DNA from: Dugong dugon
Taxonomy: Eukaryota; Chordata; Mammalia; Sirenia; Dugongidae
NCBI GenBank assembly: GCA_030035585.1
Contig: CM057462.1
Location: forward strand, 98,725,234 to 98,789,233
DNA: 64,000 nt
Direction: 5' to 3'
In this document: piece by piece, positions 43,226-54,339 of the stretch
Position numbering within the stretch: the stretch's first letter is position 1
Layout of the letters: each line of letters begins with the position of its first letter
Notes under the pieces: generated by a model
What the model saw: the letters and a program-made list of their open reading frames with translations, nothing else
The model's database searches: none
What the model was told of the DNA's origin: nothing
Translations under genes and position numbers: made by a program

Positions 43226-44213
43226 TTATGGATTGAATTAAGTCCCCTAAAAAGATATGTTGAAGTCCTAAACCACTGTACCTGTGAATGTGACTGTCTT
43301 CGGCTGGGTTTTCTAGAGAAGCAAAACTAGAAAAATGTATAACTATATATAGAGAGAGATTTATATCAAGGAAATGGCTCACGCAGCTGTAGAGGCTGGA
43401 ATGTCCCAAGTCCATGGGTCAAAATAGAGGCTTCTCCTGATTCATGTAGCCGCAGGGGCTGGCGAACCCAAGATAGGCAGGTCAAAGAGCAGAACTTTTG
43501 CTCACAGCCTGCGGAGATCGATGAATACCAAGTTCAGCAGGCAAGATCACAGGTAAACTGCTAGCTCAAGTCCCAAGAACTGAAGGTCAAAAGAATAGGA
43601 GCCAGCTGCAGGATCCAGTGCGATCTAAAAGCTCCCAAGCCTTGCCAGAATGTCTGCTTATATTCTATGTGGGCCACATGCCCAAGGAAATTCCCTTTCA
43701 ACTGATTGGCTATTCACAGCAGATTCCATCATGGTGGTGTTCACCTATCACATCTCAACAGGGAAGTGATCACAATATTACAGGACTGCCAAAACACTGA
43801 GAATCATGGCCCAGCCAAGTTGACACACAATCTTAACCATCACAGTGACCTTGTTTGGATATGACGCTGGATGTGTGTTACCCGTTAACTCAAAGTCATA
43901 CTGGAGTAGGGTCCTAAAACAGTAGGACAGGTATCCTTATAAGAAGAGAAGAAACACAGACAGAAGTGAAGCCAGTCGTGTTAAGATGGAGACAGATATT
44001 GTCACAGCCAAGGAATGCCTAGGGCTGTCAAAGCTGGTAAAGATAAGAAAGGATCTTCCCTTAGAACATTTGGAAAAATCATGGCCCTGCTGACACCCTG
44101 AATTCCAACTTCTAGCCTCCAGAACTGGGAGACGATACATTTCTGTAGTTTAAAACCAAAACTTATACAATTTGTGGTATTATGTTAGGACAGCCCTAGG
44201 AAACTAATCCACC
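43226..44213 (+). mobile_element. MLT1-like MaLR LTR, split by another LTR
   Basis: Outer element in two parts, 43226-43294 and 43845-44213. The head 'tggattgaattaagtcccct' and 'gatatgttgaagtcctaaac', and the tail 'ctagcctccagaactgggag' with 'tttctgtagttt', are typical of MLT1-type MaLR LTRs. The parts join cleanly when 43295-43844 and one TSD copy are removed ('gtgac' then 'cttgtttgga'). Confidence 0.78.
43295..43844 (-). mobile_element. LTR inserted in MLT1-like LTR, 5-bp TSD
   Basis: Antisense TG...CA unit of 550 bp (starts tgtcttcggctgggtt, ends cttaaccatcaca) with perfect TSD gtgac at 43290-43294 and 43845-43849. 'ttttctagagaagcaaaact' near its start and 'gccaagttgacacacaatct' near its end relate it to the MaLR-type LTRs at 45406 and 50850, though it is a separate subfamily. 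A further scrap of its start is at 57169. The plus-strand frame 43618-43800 inside it is not a gene. Confidence 0.82.
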
Positions 44214-44215
44214 CA

Positions 44216-45400
44216 GCAATTGATATTCTAATTTTGTTTTGGATGAAGTGCACTGATAATGTTCACCTGATACTGTTCACTTAATGTTCATCTGTTTCAT
44301 TGAAGTAGTTACATTTCTCATAATAAACTATGATACTGCAATACTTAATTTATTCATCACTTTTTAAACTCAGTTTATGGGACTATGTTCCCACAAATAT
44401 ATTATTTTATGAAAATCAAGATTTGAGATTATAAAGTTTAGGGTTAGAACCTGAACCACAGAAAGTTTACCTATGCCACTTTGAGAAGATGTCTCTTCTC
44501 AGACAACAACTGCACATTTCTGCCAAAAACAGGCACAAACCAGATGCTACAGTATAGCAAGTGAAATTAAAGGTTTTTATTTGTTTGTTTTTGTTTTCTA
44601 CAACAAATTTTACTTTTCCAGGAGCATAAGAGAATGGCTCCTAGATGTCTTATTCTATTTAGTCTGATTTTCTACAGTTTCTAAAGCTATGCCCAAATTC
44701 CCTCCTTTTTCTATACAGGTATACTGAAATTTAATCCATATTATCTATGCTAGCTATCCTACGGTAGGCTATCCATGGTATACTGTATAGTTGAAAAATG
44801 GCAGCAAATATTTGCTATAAAATTAATTATTCTATATGATCTCTAAGGTGACACTTAACTATAAAAATTGAGGATATTTTGAGCGCTCGCCCACTCTTTA
44901 GGCTTCTGAATGCTTCCACATTATTGCTTTAACATTAAATCGTGAATGCTTTAAAATGAAATTTAATTTAAACTTAAAAATTATCTTAAACTTCTTTTTA
45001 TTAACATGGGGCTTCATGAATCTTAGATGGTTTGTAAGTGCTTCTTGCTGATGATAAAACAAGTTTAATTTAATAAGAATATTCTAATATATGAATTGGA
45101 TACTTTCATAATTTTCTTCTGTAGCCCAATTCGAGAAAAATTAATAACACTTTTTCAGTACTTAATTAATTTCTCTCTTTAAAAAAATTGGTCAGGGAAA
45201 TTGTGATTCAATTTTGAACCAAGAGCAAGGTATTAAAATTTGGGCTTTGTAGCAAGGCAGTTCACCAATCTTCTAAAATATAGCTGATCCCAGGCCCTTT
45301 ATAAGATAAAACAAAATATCATTCCATTCTCCAAATTTCTAAATAATTAATAACATCTCATAATTCTTGTTATAGTCATTTTGATTTAAAAAAGTGATTT
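44216..45400. other. Unassigned AT-rich DNA
   Basis: No gene, RNA gene or nameable repeat; low GC with scattered short A/T runs. Confidence 0.4.
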
Positions 45401-45405
45401 TGCAC

Positions 45406-45944
45406 TGTCTTAGTCATCTAGTGCTGCTCTGACAGAAATACTGCAAGTGGATGACTTTAATAAACAGAAATTTATTTTCCCATAGTCTAGTAGCCTACAA
45501 GTCCAAATTCAGGGCATCAGCTCCAGGGGAAGGCTTTCTGTCTCTGTTGGCTCTGGAGGAAGGTCTTTCTTATCAATCTTCCCTTAGACTAGGAGCTTCT
45601 CTGCCCAGGACCCCAGGTCCAAAGTACTCACTCTGCTCCTGGCACTGTTTCCTTGGTGGTGTGAGATCCCCAATTCTCTGTTTGCTTTCCTTTCCTTTTA
45701 TCTCTTTTAAGATAAAAGGTGATGCAGGCCACACCCCAGGGAAACCTCATTTACATTGGATCAGGGATGTGACCTGAGCAAGGGTGTTACATTCCACCCT
45801 AATCCTCTTTAACCACAGACAGAGATTATGATTTATAACACATAGGAAAATCACAAAATGGAGGACAACAACTACACAATACTGGGAATCATGGCCTAAC
45901 TAAGTCGACACATATTTTGGGGGGACACAATTCAATCCATAACA
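45406..45944 (-). mobile_element. MaLR-type LTR, antisense, 5-bp TSD
   Basis: Starts tgtcttagtcatctagtg and ends caatccataaca. Perfect TSD tgcac at 45401-45405 and 45945-45949. In LTR sense it keeps a TATA-like box (cttttatc complement, about 45695-45702) and an AATAAA (complement near 45471). It belongs to the same family as 716-1215, 2941-3569 and 50850-51353. The open frame 45451-45777 runs through it and is not coding. Confidence 0.87.
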
Positions 45945-46004
45945 TGCACCCACCATTTATTTGACTTTAATTTGTAAACAAATGTATTAGGTAGTCTGGG
46001 CAAG

Positions 46005-46110
46005 TGTTATTCATTAGTCTCATAACGTAGTTATAGAAAATGAGGCTCAGAAGATGTACTGGATTTACCAAAGTCACCTAGCTACTTAGTAGTGGCCCCA
46101 AGTCTGAATT
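46005..46110 (-). mobile_element. MIR fragment
   Basis: 'atgaggctcagaagatgtac' followed by 'ccaaagtcacctagctac' matches the complement of the MIR core ('gtgtgaccttgggcaagtta ... gaggcacagag'). Old tRNA-derived SINE, antisense. Confidence 0.6.
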
Positions 46111-46111
46111 C

Positions 46112-46505
46112 AGTTGTTTTTTCCTCTTAAATCAACTTTATTGATGTGTAATTTGCAAACATTAAAATGTACCCATTTGATACATATAATTTGATGATTT
46201 TTGACAAATTCGTACATCCATGTACCCACCACCACAATTAAGATATATAACATTTACATTAACCCAACAGGGTTTCTTATGCCCCTTTGCAATCAAACTC
46301 CACCACTCCTCCCCATCACCACTATCCTGGGCCCTAGGCAATCATTAGTATGTTTTTTGTCCCTGGATATTGGTTTTGCCTTTTCTAAAATTTCATGTAA
46401 ATGAAATCATGCAGTATTTACATTTGTGTCTGGATTATTTTGCTTAGCATGTGTTCAAGCTCACCCATATTGTTGTATGTATCATTATAAATCGAGATCT
46501 TTGAG
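46112..46505 (-). mobile_element. Ancient L1 3' end, antisense
   Basis: 'aactttattgatgtgtaatt', 'tttgatgatttttgacaaat', 'acccaccaccacaattaaga' and later 'tctggattattttgcttagc' are hallmarks of old L1M-type 3' ends in antisense. It is diverged and has no coding content; the frame at 46201-46404 is a shadow. Confidence 0.7.
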
Positions 46506-46910
46506 TTCTGGGTTATCACTACTTCCAGGGAACTGTATTGCAATGCTTCTTTCTGTTAACAGTTTTCAACAGCCTCAGTTATTAATTCACCTGAGCTAAC
46601 AAAAGTGTCTTCTAATAACGTCCTCATTTTGAATCCCAATCCTATTATAAGAGCGCTCTTTGAAAACATACTATTTTGTCACCCCTTGCTTAAAGTCACA
46701 TCGCCTAAGGCAGTAGATCTCAAAGTGTTCCATGGAAACTAACTGGATGGTGAGAGCAAAGTTGGGCAAGATGAGTTCTCATCTACCTCTCTGCCTTCAA
46801 CCACAGCAAGTCAATGATTTGTCTGCTTTATATATAGGACTTTGTTGTAAAATTGTGACTGCAGAAAAAGTTTGTTACTTTAATATATTTGAAAGTAACT
46901 AGCCTAGAGA

Positions 46911-47063
46911 GCCCTGCTGGCACTTTGGTTAAGACCTACGGCTTCTAACCAAAAGGTCAGCAGTTCGAATCCACCAGCTGCTCCTTGGAAACCCCATGGA
47001 GCCTTTCTACTCTGTTCTACAGGGTTGTTATGAGTCGGAATTGACTCGATGACAACGGGTTTT
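46911..47063 (+). mobile_element. AfroSINE with near-perfect TSD
   Basis: Head 'gccctgctggcactttggtt', B-box 'agttcgaatcc', body 'agggttgttatgagtcggaa', tail 'gactcgatgacaacgggttt'. TSD agcctagaga (46901-46910) and agtctagaga (47064-47073), one mismatch. This is one of the least diverged AfroSINEs here. Confidence 0.9.
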
Positions 47064-47279
47064 AGTCTAGAGAACAAATCCGTTCTATAACCACTGACTG
47101 CTCCTCCAATCTGTATGTCATCTTGAATCCCACATCTTCAATCATTTTTCTTCCATTCACAAGTATAACTTGGGCTCCAACCAAACATAGCTACATATTG
47201 CCACCTTCACTCATCACTCTCACCTATTCCATTTGCCTAGAGTCGTTTTCTAACCTCAGTCTTTATCCATCTATTAAAA

Positions 47280-47910
47280 ACATGTTCATCACTTAAAACG
47301 TTAAGCTTTGAGTGCACCTTATTTATGAAGTTTCTCTGACTTCATCCCTTAATATGTAGAAATAACAGCTCCCTATGTTGTGATCCCACCATTCCTTAAG
47401 TATATTATCACTTGAGACACTGCACTAGGTAAATTGTTTTTTCTACTTATTTCTATTTTCTAGTAATTATTTCTCCCTTGTTTATAAACATGTAATCGTA
47501 TATGATTACCTTCTGAGCAGCTACTTTATGTGGCATTGACGCTACCCCATGGCCACAGTTAATTGATACGGAGGATTCATGGCCTAACTTAGGTCAATCA
47601 GAGACTCTTCCCAATTCCTGCCATCTAGCTATAGTCCATTGGTTCAAGATGGGCAAGTGACACAAAATGGTGACTCAGAGTCCATTATAAGTTCCCATTT
47701 TTGCTTAAGAATGTTCAGATTGTGATTTTGTTACTTGTAGCTAAAAATAGTCCTAAAAGATATAAACACTAACATACATTTATTTGTTTTTTCAGATCTA
47801 TATTTTCCTTGGCTGCCTCCCTGGTCTTTATATCACTAACACCCAGCCCAATGCTTGCTACAAAATATGTGTTTAATAAATGTCTAAGGAGTGAATGAAC
47901 AAATACGTGG
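47280..47910 (+). mobile_element. L2 3' end, interrupted
   Basis: 47280-47480 ('gaagtttctctgacttcatc', 'tgtgatcccaccattcctta') and 47780-47910 ('tttaataaatgtctaaggag', then 'gaatgaac') resemble the two halves of the L2 LINE 3' end. About 300 bp between them ('ggccacagttaattgatacg' and on) look like another old insertion I cannot name. Confidence 0.5.
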
Positions 47911-47974
47911 ATGAACAAATATGGCTGTGGAACAGAATAATCAAGGTGAATTTATAGCAGTTACTTTATTTAGT

Positions 47975-48169
47975 CAGAGTTCCTTAGTGACGCAAATAGT
48001 TAAGTGTTCAGCTACTAACTGAAAGATTTGCAGTGTGAACCCAACCAGAAGAAAGGCTTGGTGATCTAATTCTAAAAGATCATAGCCATTGAAAACCCTC
48101 TGGAGCACAGTTCTACTCTGAAACACATGAGTAGGAATGACTGGATGGCAAGTAGTTTTATTTTTTAAA
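47975..48169 (+). mobile_element. AfroSINE, diverged, 10-bp TSD
   Basis: 'agagttccttagtgacgcaa', 'agttaagtgttcagctacta' and 'ggcttggtgatctaattcta' mark the longer AfroSINE type seen also at 23563. TSD tttatttagt at 47965-47974 and 48170-48179. Confidence 0.82.
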
Positions 48170-48179
48170 TTTATTTAGT

Positions 48180-50340
48180 AATTGAAAGCAAAACTATATA
48201 TAAATTATATTTAAAAACTAATAAAAATTAACATAAAGTATATGATCAAATAAAGGCACAAAACAAGTAGATGGAGGAGGATTAAATAACAGAACAAGGT
48301 TCAAGATTTTGAAATTTCCAACGCCATAAGAGTCCGATGCTTTTGAATCTTGCAGAGGCACCCTTCTTAATTATAAAATGTTCATATATATATATATACA
48401 AATACAAAAAGTAGTATCCAGGAAGCCGCAAGAAGGTGAACCAAAAGCACAGAAGTAAGCATACTCACAGTTGGGCAGGTAAGAGGGAAAGTCATGCCAT
48501 TTGTCTTTGATCTTTTACATAGATAAATGAGGCTTGCAAGCTTACTCTTTCCTGACTAATAGATAGTGGGAGCCTAGTTAAGATGCCAGGACATCTTCAG
48601 AAAGAAGAAACTTAAGGTTAAGTAATACACATCATTTAACACCTAGATTTTATTTATATATCATTAAAGCATCCATATAAATAATAATATGGAAAATATA
48701 TTTCCTATATTTTATCCAGAAACCTTATGAATACACAAGGAATACCGGACACTGGGTATACAAAAATCAGTATAACAAAGACCCTATCCCTGAAGGCATA
48801 ACAACTCTATGGGGAACATGGATAGAGAATAAAATTATAACACAATATGTTAAAGGGCTGTAAAAAGGTATGAATAAAGAGTAGCAGAAGTGACCTTAAC
48901 ACTCGTCAAAAGAAACTCTCAAAGAGTTTATTAAGGAAATTGAAGAATATGACCTATTCTAAGGAATCTTGACCACCATTCACATCTCTTCAGCTGAGCA
49001 TAGAAAGTTTTATTGGCTGTCTCTTGCTCAACTCTATGTTTCATTGAGTAAAATGTCTACTAAGGGATGCTGGTGAGAAAGTACAATTCACTAAATAGAA
49101 TGGAATCAAATTGTGAGAATGATTTAGGTCTTGTTATTTATTGCCATCACAAATGTTTATAGGGCATACTCTTGCACTTGATTATCTACAAGGTGTTCAT
49201 TCTTATGAACTTAAATCTAAAGTTAACTGTTGATTTCTCTTATAGCAATTATGAGATACACTTGATAATTATGTATTGACCCATTCAGGTAGCTATTCAC
49301 TTGTTTTGACAAATATAACATCTTAACTGCTTAAGAATAGTATCTTCACATTGAACCATCTTTGCATGAATTTCTTATTATTTAAGCCATGTTTTTTTAA
49401 TACGCCATTTCCTTTAGAAAGTCACTCTTATATGCACATGAACTTACTGGAAAAGGAAGGCTCATTGACATTCTGGCAATGGCTAATGTGCTAATGTATC
49501 AAAGAACATCCTCTTCCAAGAAGGATGTAAAGGATTAGGACCCCAAATTGTTGAGTTTCTCTGGAAAAGAGGGAAAATAAGAGTCTTGAGTATGGAATGC
49601 CTTTCAAAAAAGGTAGATCCAGTTTGAAACAAAATATAACATCGCAGTTGGAAGGAAATCAAACTCAACTGATAAGAACAGAGAAACACAAACTATTTAG
49701 ATTAAAAAGAACACCTTTTGTTTGCTTCATAATATAAGGTTATTATCCTTATCATCAATGTGCTTTAATCCAGCAGATTTTCAAATTCAGCTTTTATTTG
49801 TGCATAGATTATTTAGCTAAAAATTGCAACCAGAAATTTTATTATATGTAAAAAAATTCCTATATATCCTATTTAAATAAATCTATACATGTCTTTGAGG
49901 GACTGCTGCTGAAGTCTAATATATACCAGACGATATTGTAGGAATTGAATTGGATATATGATGGTGACTAAGAATGTCACAGTTCCCTGTACCTTACAGA
50001 AGCTTACAGTCTACTGGAAGACACAAGAAAATATAATGAAATATTTTCTATGAAAGGAAAAATACTGGAAATATTGGAGCATTAAGGCAACTTAAGCTTG
50101 ATATGAAGGACTAAGGGATGAGGGGCTTTCAAAAAGAGTGACTTCTAAACTGAGACATAGAGTATGGACAAGAATAAACCAGGTGAACTCACCAAAGGAA
50201 GAAAGAGAAAAGGCATAGAGAACAACATGTGCAAATACCTAGCAAGAAGAAAGAAATATCAAATTCAGGGATCTGGAAGACATATGTATGGCTGGAGTTT
50301 GGGGTGTGAAATGGGAAAGTCAAAAAAATGAGACTTTAAG
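48180..50340. other. Intergenic DNA with old unnamed repeat traces
   Basis: No gene. A short (TA)n run lies at about 48384-48400. Segments at 48710-48880 ('gacactgggtatacaaaaat') and 49920-50260 ('agaagcttacagtctactgg', 'gagaacaacatgtgcaaata') look like a common ancient mammalian repeat which also appears near 57362-57480 and 58110-58620; I cannot name it safely. Confidence 0.4.
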
Positions 50341-50623
50341 TGTATTGGTTAGGATTTTTTTTGGTGCAAGATACAGAAACACAGTGTTCTTAGCTTAAAC
50401 AAGTAAATTATAGGGCTAATGTGATGTTCCGTAGATTCAAATGTCAAAGATCTTTTTGGCCTCAAGAAAGGAGTGAAATCAATACTTAAATGTTATCAAG
50501 AGTCCATCTTCGTCATTCATCTCTGCTCCACTTTTTGGGTTGGCTTCATTTCCAGACTCACTGCTGACAGTCTTTCTCTATTTGAGAGGCTAACCAGTTT
50601 TGTCCTTCCTTGCTTCTCATAGT

Positions 50624-50678
50624 GGGTACCCATGAAGTTGTTTGCTTAGCCCCTTGCCTTATCCTGAAAGAGCTCCTT
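50624..50678. repeat. Left arm of 55-bp inverted repeat
   Basis: This segment is the reverse complement, with about six mismatches in 55 bp (37 of 39 identical in the core 'gcttagccccttgccttatc' region), of 51786-51840. The two arms bracket about 1.1 kb containing nested LTRs. Confidence 0.8.
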
Positions 50679-50825
50679 TTGCAGTTATCATGGTGGTGAT
50701 GGTAGAACCCAGAAGCCATTTTGTACCTAATTGAATGATGCAGAAATGGGCAGCTGACCCAAGATAAAAAATAAGAATTCCCTTCCCTGGCAAGTCTCTT
50801 GAATGGAGACAGTTTAAGTTTCATT

Positions 50826-51749
50826 GGTATCTTTGTCTCCTAGGGCTGTTGTCTTAGTCATCTAGTGCTGCTATAACAGAAATATCACTAGTAGATGGTT
50901 TTAACAAAGAGAAATTTTTTCTCTCACACTCTAGGAGACTAGAAGTTTGAATTCAGGGCCTCAGCTCCAGGGGAAGGCTTTCTGTCTCTGTTGGTTCTGG
51001 AGGAAGGGCCTTGTCATCAATCTTCCCCTGGTCTAGGAGCTTCTCAGTGCAGGAACTTTGGGTCCAAAGGACATGCTCTGCTCTCAGAATTGCTTTCTTG
51101 GTGGTATGAGCTCTCCATGTCTCTCTGCTTGCTTCTCTCTTTTATATCTCACAGCCTCATCTTGTAGATTAAGTCTTGCCTTATTAACATAACTGCCTCT
51201 AATCTTGCCTCATTAACATCACAGAGGTTAGGATTTACACCATGTAGGAAAATCACATTAGATGACAAAATGGTGGACAGTCACCCAATACCAGGAATCA
51301 TAGCCTAGCCAAGTTGACACACATATTTGGGAGACACAATTCAATCCATAGCAGCTGCCATAACAAAACACGAGAAAGTAGGTGGTTTTGAAAGACAGAA
51401 ATGTACTGTCTCACAGTTTTGGAAACTAGAAGTCTAAACCAGGGGATCAACTCTAGGGGAGGGTCCACTCCCTTTTTTGTAGCGCCAAGTGTTTTTTGGG
51501 GTTCCTAGGCTTGTAGGCAGACCCTCATGTGGTCTCTTCCGCTTATGTGTGTCTATGTGGTCTATGTGTCTATTTTGCTTTTTTTAGAAGTCACCATTCA
51601 GAAAGGATTAAATTTAGGATCCACTCTACTACAGTATAACCTCATTAACTAACAAAAAACCCTATTTCCAAACAAGGTCACATTCACAGTTACAGGGGTT
51701 AGGACTTCAGCATACCTTTTTTGGAGGACACTATTAAATCTATAACAGT
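50826..51749 (-). mobile_element. Old LTR-like repeat, split by younger LTR
   Basis: Outer antisense element: 'tatctttgtctcctagggct' at the left continues after the inner LTR as 'gctgccataacaaaacacga' and ends 'ctattaaatctataaca'. The 'ctagggctgccataacaaa' opening is a familiar start of antisense mammal-wide LTRs. Edges are approximate and the family is not fixed. Confidence 0.6.
50850..51353 (-). mobile_element. MaLR-type LTR, antisense, nested
   Basis: Starts tgtcttagtcatctagtg, ends caatccatagca, with flanks gctgt (50845-50849) and gctgc (51354-51358), a 5-bp TSD with one mismatch. It has a TATA complement (cttttata, 51138-51145). Same family as 45406-45944. It lies inside the older repeat at 50826-51749, which reads through when it is removed. 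Confidence 0.85.
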
Positions 51750-51785
51750 TAATACAGGACCACCATATCAGCATGAGGATTGTAT

Positions 51786-51840
51786 AAGGAGCTCTTTCAG
51801 GATAAGGCAAAAGGCTAAGCAAACATCTTCATAGATACTC
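51786..51840. repeat. Right arm of 55-bp inverted repeat
   Basis: Contains 'aaggagctctttcaggataa' and 'ggctaagcaaac', complementing the left arm at 50624-50678. No TIR-type transposon known to me has this end, so its origin is open. Confidence 0.8.
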
Positions 51841-52735
51841 GTTACACTGTAATGAGCTGTATTGAGAAATTTGGACTATAGTATGTAAAGACATGGGTTC
51901 ATCAAACTGTCTGAATTTATTTATTGAAGAAAACACACCAAAAATACTTTTGAACTAATGGGCTCTCTTAGTATATTTAAAAATTACAAAATTTTCATTT
52001 GCTTACAATTTCTCAGGAGCAAATTCACTGCCAAAGCAAGGTGTATCTCTTATATATATAATTACTCTGGTGTATGTGAGTTTCTGCCACCAGGTCTGAA
52101 GACTGGATCAACACTGATGTTTACAGAGATCTCCATAATTTTGTAATTCTTCCAACTCAATGTGTGTTAACAGAAGTGGTGAGTGGGAGCAGATGCAGTT
52201 CAAGCATTTCCTTCACTTTTGGTATTTTGGTTTCTGACCTAACAAGATTTTCCTATATGCATTTTTGATTCAGCTATGCAGTTTTCTTTCAGGTACCATC
52301 ATTTACACTTGACAAAACATGTACAGTGGAAGTACTGGTCCTTGGTGACAGTGACAATCACATGTCCTAAGAATGGCATGGTAGGCTGATAGGCCAATAA
52401 GCAAGTGCTTTGGCAAAGCATGGAACAGTACAACCGGCTGGGTGGCTTTTTCTTAATGTTCAAAGTACTTCTACTGACCTGTTTTAGAAAAATATATTTT
52501 TTTAATCCCTGAGTCCTGTCATACTGAAAAAAAAAAGGGTTCTTGTAGAGATTTTTTAAAAATTTCTTGTGCTATTACAAGTAAGAATAGCAACTATCTT
52601 TTACTAAGTACATGTTGTGTTCCAGATGCTTTACACAGTAGTATATTAATATAGTACTGTTTGTTGGTCAGTTTGGGCTGAGATCTCCAAGCTGAAAAAC
52701 AAAAGAAAAATCCAAAATGTATCTGTCCCATTTAC
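51841..52735. other. Unassigned intergenic DNA
   Basis: No gene or nameable repeat. The 51958-52146 open frame lacks any familiar motif. Confidence 0.4.
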
Positions 52736-52739
52736 TACT

Positions 52740-53300
52740 AAGCGATAAATTAACTCAAAACTTAGCAGCTTAAGACAACAATTTTATTATGCTTACAGAT
52801 TCTGTGGATCAGCAATTTTGATTGGGCATAGCTCAAATGGCTTGTTCTGTTCCACAATGTCTGGGGCCTCATCTGACTCAAAGGCTGAGGGTGACTCAAC
52901 AACTTGGGGCCAAAATCACCTGAAGGCTCACTCAAGCACATATCTAACACCTGGACTGGGAAGGGTCAAAGACTAGAAGTGCCAACTGGAGTGCCTGCTT
53001 GTGCCTTCTTCATGTGGCTAGACTTCCTCACAGTATGGCTGCCTCAGGGACTACTTACAAGGAGGTTCAGGGATGCCATGTTCCAGCACACAAGGAGGAA
53101 GCTGCATCACCTTTTGTGACCCAGCATCAAAAGTCACACAGTATTACTTTTACCATATTCTATAAGTCCAAGCCTGCCCACATTCAAGGGGAAGGGCCAT
53201 GGACCCTCCACTCAGTAGGCATCAAAAAGTTTGGTTCTATTACTTTCAAACTGCCAGAGTACCAGATGACATAGGCAGGGCATGCTTTAAAAATTGTAAA
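52740..53300 (-). mobile_element. Ancient LTR-like repeat, antisense
   Basis: 'ctcaaaacttagcagcttaa' and 'acaattttattatgcttaca' at the left and 'attacttttaccatattcta' with 'cccacattcaaggggaaggg' at the right form a well-known mammal-wide antisense repeat. It appears related in reverse to the repeats at 3996 and 54388. Overlapping open frames at 52904-53274 are not supported as genes. Confidence 0.5.
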
Positions 53301-54339
53301 AATGGTATAGGAATCCTTAGTACATCATCTATCTCAGGGATAAAAGACAGAAGATATGAAGAGGGAGAAAAAGCAGATGTAAGGACTGCTTTAGAGAAAT
53401 CATTAGTATTTCTTGCATTCTAGTGCTCCATATCAACCACTGTAAAAAATAGAGAATGGGAGGAGGTTGCTTTGCTCTCACCAGAGAAGAAGAGATGATG
53501 TAAGAGTTTGAAGATCCTGGTACACATATGTTGGAATTTGAGGATGCAGGGACTGATACTTAACTCATGCCTAAAAAGTCTAAAGATAAGCACTTTTCTA
53601 CAGCAGCAGAATACATAAGTCTTCACTTAAAGGAAGTCACACTTTCAGAGTGGGGCTGGGCAATGATGCCTTTGTGGTTTCCATGTGTTAGAAAGGAGAT
53701 AGCAGTGTCATTTTAAAAATGACTCTACTTCAATCTTCCTCCTTCAAAGACTAAGGACAGCTTGGTATAAAAAGGCTAAGGTGTTAGAGGCAAAAGCTAA
53801 AGGGTATTGGATGTGGCCAGCTAGAGGATTAACATCTGCACCAGGGAACTGAAGTTGAAGATCCACAGACATGACACAGGAAATAAACAGCTTTAGACAT
53901 CCACCACATCCAGAAGGTATCACTGCAAGATTATAAGACTTCCTCTGCCCCATAAATTTCCTATCTCCCATTGAATCACAAAATAATTCTCTGATAGGGG
54001 AAGATGTCAAGCAAAAACTACAATAGAAGCCTTCCCATCTCATCCCCATTAGAATATAGGGGAAAAGAAAAGTTTTAAATTGAATGAGAGGTCAGTGTTT
54101 CAAATCCCAATGGGCTGATCTCTTATTAAAATCTGGCAAAAGAAAATATTCAGGGAGTACCTGAGAATGATCAAATGCTCTATGATATCTGCCAGAAATT
54201 GAAAGCTTGATTAAAGATAAATGAGCCTTACTTAGAAAAGGTGGAAGTTCATAGGAGCAGTTGTTGGGATGTATTCTTGTAGCATGCTTGCTTCCTAACT
54301 TGTTCAAGACTTTCAGTAAACCTGCTTCATATATATTGA
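53301..54339. other. Unassigned intergenic DNA
   Basis: No gene or repeat recognised; antisense frames at 53420-53626, 53744-54049 and 54092-54307 carry no motif. Confidence 0.4.
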
